64,000 nucleotides of DNA. Origin: Albula goreensis (taxonomy: Eukaryota > Chordata > Actinopteri > Albuliformes > Albulidae). The translations under genes were made by a program, and so were the position numbers. The stretch is taken from positions 9,160,128 to 9,224,127 of the forward strand of contig CM040758.1 of NCBI GenBank assembly GCA_022829145.1. The letters are read 5' to 3'. The notes under the pieces are model-generated. The model searched no databases. It saw only the letters and a list, made by a program, of their open reading frames with translations, and was not told where the DNA came from. Below are positions 25,779-36,300 of this stretch, in pieces (the first letter of the stretch is position 1; each line of letters begins with the position of its first letter).

Positions 25779-25974
25779 CACCATTTTGCTGCTTGAAACT
25801 CAGTGACTGTAAGTTCAGTTCCCAGGTAGGGCAGAGTTGTTGCACAGCTGAGAAAGTTACTTTATCTGAATTGGCTCAACTGTATAAATGGACAATGTGT
25901 GAAAATGTAAGCTGTTTAAGCCGCTCTGAGTGACGGTGTTTGCTAAATGCCTGAGATGCAGAGTAATGTAATAT
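25779..25974 (+). mobile_element. tRNA-derived SINE relic with L2-type 3' tail
   Basis: A tRNA B-box-like stretch (AAGTTCAGTTCCC) is followed by the body typical of fish SINEs: a GCACAGCTGAGAAAGTTACT-like segment, then CAACTGTATAAATGGA. The 3' tail reads CCGCTCTGAG...TTTGCTAAATGC and ends in AATGTAATA. The tail corresponds to the stem-loop plus (TGTAA)n end recognised by L2-clade LINE reverse transcriptases, known from eel UnaL2 and its SINE partners. The 5' end is degenerate, so the start is approximate. The copy is old and non-coding. Confidence 0.7.
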
Positions 25975-26050
25975 GGGACTGCTGGGTGACCCAGAGGACA
26001 GGGCTGGCTGCAGAGTTTTTGGTGATTAAAAAGAATGGGCTGCTGGGCTC

Positions 26051-26095
26051 CACCCCCCTCCCCCACCCCTCCACACTGCCCCCCTCGCCCCCCGG
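26051..26095. repeat. C-rich low-complexity tract
   Basis: A run of CCCCC blocks immediately after the SINE neighbourhood. The region to about 26260 stays G+C-rich but no gene is visible. Confidence 0.8.
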
Positions 26096-28805
26096 GGAGT
26101 GAGGTTTAGGACTCCCACTACGGCGCATTAAATGCGTGGGAAGTGAGGAGACCGGCCTAGCCCTTCTGCGGCCTGTCGCTCTGATGCTCGCTCACGCTGC
26201 GATAAAGAGAATGACAGGCCGGGGGCTCGGCCTCTCGCTCGGGGGGGACACTGGGGGGATGAGCTCTGGGTGTCTCTGGACCATTAGTGGGTCAACGTGA
26301 AGTCAAAGATGTCAGGGCCTGTGGGATGCTTCTTTTATTTATTTATTTTGCTCACATGCCACACCGAGGACTGCACTGTTGGTGTATGATCACACCACAG
26401 CAGCACAGATATGTGGTTTTACATAGAGACTGGAGTGAGTATATGCAGCACACAGGACCAGGCCAGAAGCATTCTCTTTGCATATATCATTACCTGGATT
26501 TCAATGTCTTATTATACAGATTTTTGGCAGATACTCATTTCCAGAAATTACACTGATTTTACTTATAGTTCATTGATATAGATGCTCTAAGAATCCTTGA
26601 GGTTAAATCCCTTGCAGGGATTGGTATGGACAAATGACCATGTCCTCCCCCAGATTTGCATTTCAGATTTTCACTTTCATATGGGGAATCTCTCCTGCCA
26701 CATTGACACTGTACATAGAAGCTGACTGTTACTTTAATTAGGCGCAGACAAAGTAGGCAATTTGATGAAGTTCATCAGAAAGACATCTACTGCTTGGAGT
26801 ACACCAGAGATGTGTGCCAACCACTTTTCTAATGAGCCTACGCTCTATAGCTCTCACAACATTTCATTAACACCGAAGCAACCTCATCACATTGCACCAT
26901 TTATGGAAATATTATGAAAACACAAGTGGAATGGCAGGTGTCTGTTTGTCATTTTTTGCAGACACTCTTCATTATAAATTACGTTTTCAGAGCCAGACGA
27001 GCCACACAGTTCCCATCGACTTCAGATTTGGACGTGGACGTGTCTCCAAACGAGGTGTTTCGTGTTCTCCCACAGACTAGAAAGGAGAGGGAAGTAAAAT
27101 GAAACAGTGGGCCTAGCAAAGCTCGTCATCGATTCCTATTTCATGCCCTGATAGATGTTTCGTGCTGTTGAGATAATATAGCGGTGAGGAGTACTGAGAC
27201 TCACTGAGTAGGACCGCCGTGCGTCGCATATCAATGGAGTCAGCCAGCTCCAGTTCACATCTACCCCTTATATGGCTCACAAATTTGCTTTATTATGGCC
27301 ACCAGACTTTACAGTGCAAATCTTACAATTCATGCAAGAAAGACAAAAACAGAAATGCTTTTGATCGTATTAGGAATGCAGAATATGATAAATATTTATC
27401 CACTTCACTACTGACAGATCATGTCTCCCTCAGCTACTCTGGAAGTGTTTAATAGTTTAAGGGAATTTGCATATTTCAGATATATTGCGTATATCATGTC
27501 TTGAATAATTCAGAAGTATTGTATGCGAAAATGTCTTCTTGCTGGCAGCGGCCCATTTTTCGAAGTAGAAAACTATTGAGCTCTAAAAGATAATTAAAGA
27601 TTCATTAAGAGGGAACCATGTCAGTTTCATCACTTTCTAAACTGTGACCGGAAAGAATGTGCTTTTAAATAGTTTTCAAGAAAACTTCAAGCCTACATCA
27701 TTTCAGTAACTATAAAAGTAATAAAACAAGAGTAAGGCATCACAGTTAATTCTTGATCACTATCACTAATCTTAATGTAGCTATGACTTCACTCATAAAG
27801 CTTCAATTAATTTGAATTTTATTATTTTTCATTTATATTTTATCAATAACTCTACACAACTGAAGTAAAAAAATATTCTTAATTTCCAGCAAATTTCAAT
27901 TGATTTCTATTATCACCAACCATATTGTTTTTGAATGAAGCAAACAACCACAAAAGTCCTTCCTGACATTTCTTCTTCCAAGTTCTCTCATAAAGACAAT
28001 GTCATATCCAAATTTTGCTGCAGAATTGTGCTTAAAATTTATGATCGAGGCAACCAGATTACAGCTACAGTTCTGCAATGACCAAACACAGTGTATTTAG
28101 ACTGAATCTGCTACAGGAACTTCACTATTTTACCTCATTTTCAGTGTCTACACCTATGCATAAATTAATATTATGTATAATATGAAAACATTACAACATG
28201 TCATAATGAGAACTAGCCATTCAGCTCAACTAGGCTTATCATTTTCTACAGTCATCGTTACCTTGCATCATTTGTTCAGCAGGCACACCTCTCTGGAGTG
28301 ACACTGTAGCTAGCTCATATTTTTCCATTTCAAAAGGTGTATATGGCTAATGTCTATATAATGTCTAAATATACAAAAGTAGTACATCACCTTGACAACT
28401 GAACCTACAACATTTGGGTTATAGGCACAGGTCCTTAAGCCCCTACTGTAATCTGAGGTACCCCTAAAGGCTTGTGCCATATCACTTCCAAAACATGTGG
28501 CAACTCTGCCTGTTGTGGCAACTTCCACTTTCCCACAATGCAACAGAGACAAATGTCCACACATCACAGTTGGGCACAGTGGCCTGTCAACATTAAAGAT
28601 TCACTGAGGTCCACTTCAACGTCAGGATTGCTGACAACGAGCAGGATCATCCATAACCCGAATCTTTGATTGTATGAGAGAAAACAAAGGAGGCAACAGC
28701 ACAGTGTCCCTTGAGAAAAAACTGCTTCAAAGTCAGTGAAAACAAATATGGATAATAATGCTCTTTAATATTAGCCCCAAATGGTGAATATGGCATTTAA
28801 AGATC

Positions 28806-28903
28806 TTTTATTGTGTTCTGTCAGGTGGAATAGAGACTCTTTTTTTACTATAGAACCATAAAAAGTAGCTAGACTTGCATGTTTATTTCTTATGACATTT
28901 GAC
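28806..28903 (+). repeat. Paralogous block upstream of grxcr1 exon 1 (partner at 30651)
   Basis: Begins TTTTATTGTGTTCTGTCAG and shares with 30651-30748 the following purine-rich, T-run, 'CATAAAAAGT/CAAAGT' and 'CTTGC..TT.ATTTCTT' segments in order. The two copies bracket grxcr1 exon 1 in the same orientation. It is an unidentified old repeat or duplicated element. Confidence 0.6.
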
Positions 28904-29777
28904 TAATTTAGTTCCTACATAATTTCAGTTTTAGTGTTCATCCAGAGGAAGCAATGTGTAGGAGAAAAGGTATAAAGAGTATAATTCACCGCTCATTGTT
29001 TTAGCTGTATCGATCGCAAATATGCGGTACATTTTTATTCTGCAAGTCATTTGTTGTGTATTCTGTCATAGTTTTCTCTACAGAGTCCATTAAATCAGAT
29101 TATTTTGTTCTTGTTTAGAGATTATGTCTATTGCTATTTTCTTGGTCTTGGTAACAGCTCTGACTTATGACAATTCATAACACTTTGGCAATACTTTTAG
29201 AAGCTCTGAATGTCTCGAAAACAGTGTGCTGTGTAAATAGAGCATTTCAGATGTTCAATATTAAAATCTACAAAAGCAATAGGTTCAACACATAGGCACA
29301 ACACAGTCAAATAAACAAAAAAATGAGCAAACTCTTAAACAATACTATGGAAGGTTATTTACAACCATAACCATAATGATAAAATAGTGATGTGCTTTTG
29401 GATGCTGCTGGTATAGTTAAGGACAATGGAGTATTATTCTTTTTGTGGAGCTATTGCAAGAAGATTATGAAAATGTAGCACATTGAGAGTTTACTTACTC
29501 TTAACAATTGCTTGGTTTTGTTCTTATTTACTGTGGCTGTGACCGCAAGGGTTTGCTTCATTGAGAAGCAAAACTTGAGAAGAATGCTGATGGTAAATTC
29601 AGTTCGTTTTCACGCCGGCCTTTTGGCTTCCTAGAATATATAACAAGCATTGTAGAAAAAAAATAAGAAATATTAAACAAAAAAACGTACAGGCTTCTGT
29701 TATGAAGCTGTCTGAAAAGTTAGCACAATGAATCAATTATTTAATAGAAGGCTATCGCTTTACTCTTAGTTTTCACG

Positions 29778-29791
29778 GTTACCATGGCAAA
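29778..29791 (+). promoter_or_regulatory. grxcr1: X-box-like motif in the grxcr1 upstream region
   Basis: GTTACCATGGCAAA matches GTNRCC + 2 bp + RGYAAC at all but the last base. It lies about 195-205 bp before the grxcr1 start codon, the spacing typical of X-boxes in RFX target promoters. A TCATTCATTATTAACT stretch just downstream (29795-29810) resembles homeodomain or POU-type sites. RFX factors act in hair cells, where grxcr1 is expressed. The link is inference. Confidence 0.45.
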
Positions 29792-29956
29792 ACGTCATTC
29801 ATTATTAACTGGCTAGGTGGCAGAGTAGCTGCTTGCCCCCTCACTCGCTGAATGGGGATGTACAGGTTTATTGCTCTTTATGGAAAGGCAGACTTACTTT
29901 GCAATGTCTGTTAACATTACATCACATTATGGCATACGATAAAAGTTAGCAAGACC

Positions 29957-29962
29957 ATGTAA
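29957..29962 (+). promoter_or_regulatory. grxcr1: Minimal upstream start-stop (ATGTAA) before grxcr1
   Basis: An ATG followed directly by TAA lies 27 bp before the grxcr1 ATG. A second upstream ATG at 29967, in a weak context (T at -3) and another frame, would overlap the coding exon. If both are inside the mRNA leader they could lower translation. The transcription start is not known, so this is conditional. Confidence 0.3.
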
Positions 29963-29983
29963 ATCTATGCTTTTCACATTCCA

Positions 29984-30385
29984 ATGGAGCGGGCAAAGTC
30001 GAAAGCTGGGGACGTTAAACCACAAAAGAAAGTTAGGTTTCGGGTGGCTTCGGCGAACAGCGGGCGGGTCCTCAAGGAGGTCTACCAGGATGACAGGCCG
30101 TCGGACTCATTGGAGTCGGATTGCGCCAGTAACTCTGAGGCGGAGCGGGCCAGCACCCCGTCGACCAGCGAAGCCAACGGGCACCTCAATGGACTTATTG
30201 GGTCCGAGTTGGATGACAGTGGGAGCGAGCCGGACGACTTGCTCCTGTACGCAAGCGCATCCAAAGACAGACTCTTCAGCACTAAACGTGTTAACATCCT
30301 CAGCAAAAATGGGACCGTGCGTGGGGTGAAACACAAAGTGAGCGCAGGACAGGTGCTCTTTAACAATCTATCCAGTGTATATGGG
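29984..30385 (+). CDS. grxcr1: grxcr1 exon 1 (residues 1-134)
   Basis: Start ATG in context CCA-ATG-G. It ends at codon GGG followed by GTAAGT. It encodes the low-complexity Ser/Asp/Glu-rich N-terminus and the strongly conserved [20 protein letters not shown] region. The frame stays open 30 codons into the intron, so a frame-only gene call would overrun the donor. Local G+C is clearly higher than in the flanks. Confidence 0.95.
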
Positions 30386-33300
30386 GTAAGTAACCAGCTA
30401 TTTTATCAGATGAAATACAGTGTAATGAAAGTTAATGTGGTGTCCATTTTGCTGTTTTTTTCACGCATTGAGTAGAACAAAAGTTCAAGTAAGTTAACTC
30501 TCGGAAATGTGAATAAATGTTCCATGAAGCCTTAGTTTCACTGAAGTATGGATGCCAGCAAGTTATCTCCTCCTTTCAGAGAGGTTGAATTCATATAATA
30601 TAATTTCAATTTTCTGTTGGTGACAGGCACAATTATTTTGAAAACGAGCCTTTATTGTGTTCTGTCAGAGTAAAGACAGTCCTTTTTCATTAAATAAGTA
30701 TCAAAGTGGCCACACTTGCTTTTAATTTCTTGTCACAATAACATAATGTGCCTCCACACATTCAGATGTATTATTCAAACAAGTGGTGTCACAAATTAAC
30801 TTATAAGAATTATTACTACAAACACCTTTTACTTCTAGAATAAAATATTTCTAAACTAATGGCAGTGTCACCTGTTGATGCTCACATTACAGCAGCACTG
30901 AAACATTCAAACATTATAAAACTGAGATGTGCTCAGTTTCTCACATAAAATGGTTGGATACAATGGTTACTGCATTTAAAGGTATATTTTATACATTACT
31001 GAAACAGGACTAAATTATTCTATGCATCTCTTGAAATAGCAAAAGCTTCTTCCATATGTCTGCTAACAATTCTGTCAGGAAGTGATATCAAATTATATGA
31101 TAATATGAGCTAGATGGTGATGTAAATCAGACTGTCTGAAAGTTTCAAAACACGGCAGAGACAGGGCGAGGGTCTGGGCCTTGAACAGTATTGCTTCTCT
31201 GTGTTCTGGGAAGAGAGAGGTTCTAACAAGGCCTGGCACTTTCTCCTTGTCAAGCCCCAGCCCAAATGAAAGCACGGTGCAGACAGGGTCACTGCCAAAT
31301 GAAAGATTAATGACCCAATTCGCTAATGAGTTACAGGGGAATCCCATCAGGTTAATGATGTCTGTGGACTTCCGCTTTCTAGGACTGGTGTGAGAAGGAG
31401 GTATCATAATTCTATCACAAAATAGGTGGAGCTCTCATACTAACACACTGATTTTCACCCAGTATTGTAGGGATACAAAGCCTATTGTTTGGTTGAAATG
31501 AGTTGTTGACTCGTGGCTAATTGTATCTTAACCCTTTTTGATATTTTGCTTACCTATCACAACATGCCATTGAATTAATATTCAGCAAAGTCAACCCTCT
31601 TAAACTCCAGCCAAAGAGAAAACAATACAACATGAAAAATGTGAGGTATCTGGATTTGATTATTTTTAATTTTCCAAAGTAAGACAGAGTGTCAGTCCCT
31701 GGAGACATAAATCAATACAGATATCTCCTCATTAAACCTAGGACTAGCTTTCAGTTGGCTAATGTAAATGTATGAGAGGAAACATGATTCTGTACACATG
31801 CAAAAGAAAAAAAAACTTTCTGGGGCTATCGTAAATCTAGCAGTAAATCTGCAAATAAATATTGATGAATGAATATATTTCCAGGCCTTGTGGTCCCTTT
31901 TTAATGCTGTTGACAACATTGAATACATTGATAAAAATGAATGAGGTAGAATTGTGGATGACAAAAGAATCTTTTGAACAGACAACAGAATCTTTGGAAT
32001 AGTGTTTCCATAATGTGACCTTGAAACTGATGTGTGAGACAGCAGAAGGTCTTGAATCTTTGAATAATCCTGAGCTGTGACGTGTCTTTCTTTTCATAAA
32101 TTGTGACTTGGGTTACATTAGTTCCGTTTGCATGCAAATGTAATCCTGATTTAGAAGTGCTTTCTGTTGCAGAGGTGCTATTCTAAGAGATAGCACAGTG
32201 CAAACAGGGCTGAATCCTGACCTGAGTATACACTCTAAAGTAATGGCCTCTATCAACAGGAAAAATGTGCTTGAGTAGTCTGTCTCTCAGTTCCAGGTTG
32301 AGCCCACAGTATGACATATATTCATTGTACACATGCATGCAGTGAATAGCATGTCAATTAACCGGGGGTATACTACGAAGCTGGCTTACCAATTTTGGTA
32401 AACATGCCAAAGTAAAGATATGTCAGAACTGTTAGTGTGTATTTTGAACAGAGCACATTGATTAAGAGCTACTTTCATTTTCCAAAGAGCCTTCATGATA
32501 TTTACCAAAGTTAACCAGCGAACTCACTTTGTAGAAAACCCTGCTGGTCCCTCACTGGGTGACATCTTGACATATCCAAAAAACTTCAGACGCATAGTTA
32601 TATTTTTGTAACTTTTCATAATACTCTGACAATTATTAAATCCAGGTTTAATGTTGAGATATACATTATCCTCATATCCCTTTGGGTAGTGTACTTGGTC
32701 ATATCCTGAGTATCTCCATCACAGGGATTTTTGGAGACTTGACTTGGATGCACAAAGAGTGTTTCATCTGAGGCCTTAAAGCACTGTATGAAATCAATGA
32801 CAGGCATGTTTAGAACATGTACAATCCAGGTATCTCCTTCAACATTTCTAAACACAGATATTTAAAGGCTCTGTATGATTGTTTTGCCCAGTGCAGGGAT
32901 AAGCATGTTTTTCCTCAGATCCTCTTGCCCTTAGTGGGGGCTGTCCCAGCCTCAGGCAGCCCTGTAGGGGGCGCTGTAGGGGCAGTGGTATGACTGATGG
33001 AGAGGCACAGTTTATGTGTCCTTACACTGTGTGCTCAGGTGTGTCTCAGGGGTGCCCAGTTTCAGCTCTGGGGGGCTGGAGTCCGTCAGGTCATAGGGGC
33101 GTACTCCAAATCCGCTGAGAGTTGGAATTCCCTCCCCTTTTGTGAGAAGAGTAGGCAAAACAGACTGGTTTGAGATGAACTCTCCCTGTGCTGTGGATTA
33201 GACATAGCACCCCTTCACCAGGGGTGGGCAGTGTTTCACATATATGCGTCTGAAATAAGTGTTTGCATGTATGCATTTTGTATATAATGTAGGATCCTCC

Positions 33301-36300
33301 ACTTTTTTGTATGATTTATACACTTGTGCTGCTACCAAAGCAACCTATGCCTCCACCATTTAGATTAAACTAAATCTACATGTGTCTTGTTGTAAGACAT
33401 ATAAATGCCAAAAAAAAAAAAAAAAATGTTCAAAAAACAAAATACCTTCCAAATAAATGTATCTATAAACAACCACAAAAATGATGGAGGTGTAAGCTAC
33501 TTTGCAGTAGAAATACTGGTATAAACCATATTAAAAACATATTACATATTAAAAACATATTACATATTAATATATATGCATTTGAAACACTGTATATTCT
33601 TGCCCCTCACTCAGAGCCCTCGATTGCTGGACCTGTGCATTTCTGAGCCGAGCAGACATAGTTTGGTTGAGACGTGCAGAAGTAGCTGAAACTGTGATTG
33701 TGTCTCTTGAAGGGTTCCGTCCAAGGCAACAGGCTTCCCCAGAAACAGCGGCCCTGAGGGCGTCTCTGCCGGAGAGGCTGCTGGGAGCGGCGTTAATGTT
33801 TGGGGCACCCCTGGGTCACCGGAGCAAACGAGTGGGACTGAACCCCAAAAAATACCACAGTATTATCTGCCCAGTTCATTTTTCCAACTCTGTGTGACCA
33901 CCAGCTCAGCACGTGGCTGTATGCTCTGTTATTTTATTTTTTTTTTTGCTACTGCTTGTATCGCTTTTTCCCTGGGTCTGACAGAGAGGTCCTTGCACAC
34001 TGTGGTCATTAAAAATCCCATGACACTTGTTAAAAGAGTAGAGGTGTTGACCCCTGTGTCCTGGTCAAATTCCCAAAAAGGCTGTCTTTATCTGATGACC
34101 TAATCATTCTCTGGAAGTCGATTGGCCTTGTGATCCCTCGAGTTCCCGACCCGATCTACAAAACTTCACTGCTAAAGAGAATGACCCCTCAGCCGGACTT
34201 CTGGACAAATAAAGATTAAATGTATACCTATAACACTGAGCCCATGAAGTGAAATATGGGTTGGATTAAAGTTAAGAGTATCAACCAACAATGCTGAGTG
34301 ATTTCTCTGAACAAACATAAACCAATGCAAAAATAAAAAAATACCAGGCATTCATTTGCTTGCAGTAAAGTTTAATAGAAACTGGGCTTAATTCAGATTT
34401 ATAGATAGTAAATATTTTTTTTTAATTGCAAGAATACAGAAGAGTGTATCATGCTGTATTACACTGAATATATACAGTAAACCACAATATACATTGTGTT
34501 CAGGCATTATTAAATTACATAGTATTCTACAATATAATAGACAAAGATTGTACATACCATTCTTATGACTCACTAAAAACTACTGAGATGAGTTGATATG
34601 AGATAAGAGATCTGTAGAAGCCTGCAATAAAAACACTGAAATGATGTGAATGCATTACATAAAAAAGCTACGTTGCAAAAGTGTAGTTGCTGGAAAAATC
34701 ATTAACAATAATTTATAATATATACATATTACCTTTATTTTATATGAATTGTATAAGATATTTTGATTTGTTTTTCTGTACAATACTGGGTAAGTCATCA
34801 GGTTGATGTATATGGATGAGTATGTATAAATAAATCCAAATTAACTTTACTAAAAGAGATCTCAGGTATGGCCTTTGAAGTCAGTCTCTCATGCTGGTGT
34901 AGGCTTTGTCCTGGCTCGGCTCTGCTCTTCTCTGCGGATATTTGCCACACTCTGAGTAAAAGAGTTCTGGGAAGGCTGGAATTGGCTAAAATGCTGACCG
35001 CTGCACTTCACTGTGACTTAGTGAGACCCTGCACTTGCGCATGGCACGCGCTAGCTTTTTTTTGCTAGCTGCAACACCATTGCCTGAATTATGATTTATA
35101 CCAATACCAAGCATGCGACTGTAGAAGCATCCAGGGCCCATTAATCTAACATTGTGTTCTTCACTGACCCAGCGGAGACAGAGACAGAGATGGATTCGTC
35201 TTTGGTTTCTGGAGACCTCCAGGGACTAGCTGGGGGCTGGCATCTCTCTCACAAAGTTTGTGCCACGTTGTCCCTTTCCCTCAATGTTATAAATAACAAT
35301 CTTCTTTAGCATAAAATTTGGAAAGGCCATTAATATTGGATCACAGATAAATTGTTGTTTTTTTATATATATATCTTTTTGTTTTTTTTTTTTTGCATTG
35401 TTGTCAGTCTGTGAAAGTTTAGAACAGAACCCTGGGGGGTAAGTTTCCTTCAGAATGAAAAAAGTGCCCGGAGATGATCTTTTTTTGTAAAACCACTTTC
35501 ACGGTCTATTGTTTGCGTGCAAGTAATTGTCATTTATTTCTTTTTAAATTTGTGAATTGTGCTACATGAAACGAGGAATAACAGAATTGATTTGTTTTGT
35601 ATTTCTTTGTATTGTAAATGACTACTGGAGTTTGTTTTTTTTTACTTTGACTTTGTGAAATTTGGTAAGTAAAATGTGTGTTTTGCATTGTTCAAATTCT
35701 TCATTCATGGGCTGTGGTTGCCATTGAGGGAAAGAGACAGAAATGAGTCCATTTGGGAAATGTCTTTTCCAATTAATTGAGAATTTTTGTGCCTTTTGTT
35801 AAATGTGTGGAAATCAGTCAAATTGTGATCCGTTCCTTTGCATTTCATGCAGATTAAAGTTTTATAGCTTTTCAAAATTTTGCATTTTATCATTAGTGTC
35901 AATTTCAAATGTTTTTTTTCATTCATTCATAACGAACATCCTAACTTGATCATAGAGGATATATTATAGTCTCTATAAGGGAATATATGAGATTCAGTTG
36001 AAAGAGACATAATTCTACAACACAAGTTTCTTCAACTATTTTCTATTTTTCTGAAGACAGCAAACATGATCTTTGGAGTGCATTCGTTTCATTTTACTAA
36101 CAGATGCTCAGAAAAAGACTTATATCCATTTTGACTAAATCTCTTTGGCCCTTAAAGAGACAAATTGCACTTGGTTGAATTTCAAATACTTCATCAATTC
36201 CCATCCCATTCCAGGTTCTACAGAGTTAGGTGGACTAATTGCTGCTCACATAAATTACCTTCATTCATTCACTTAACCTAGGAAGATGTAAAGGGCATGA

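Larger units (their letters stand above)
12621..29777. other. Intergenic region between atp8a1 and grxcr1
   Basis: About 17 kb separates the divergent genes. I see no coding exon here: open frames are short, unsupported by splice sites or recognisable protein sequence, and several are created by CT or CA repeats. The region holds a perfect hairpin (13526), a duplicated 34-bp block, a CT-rich tract (20397-20712), X-box-like motifs (18708, 21222, 21343), one half of a paralogous non-coding pair (19630), a SINE relic (25779) and a CTCF-like site (24550). Regulatory elements for grxcr1 in hair cells would be expected in this interval, but conservation data would be needed to locate them. Confidence 0.6.

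Noticed and set aside
30386..30475. Read-through of grxcr1 exon 1 into 30 further codons
   Set aside because: A strong donor (GTAAGT) lies at the point where the conserved sequence ends, and exon 2 joins in phase.
33667..33897. 76-codon plus-strand frame in grxcr1 intron 1 with plausible amino-acid composition
   Set aside because: No known domain, no matching splice sites, and no counterpart in the GRXCR1 gene structure.
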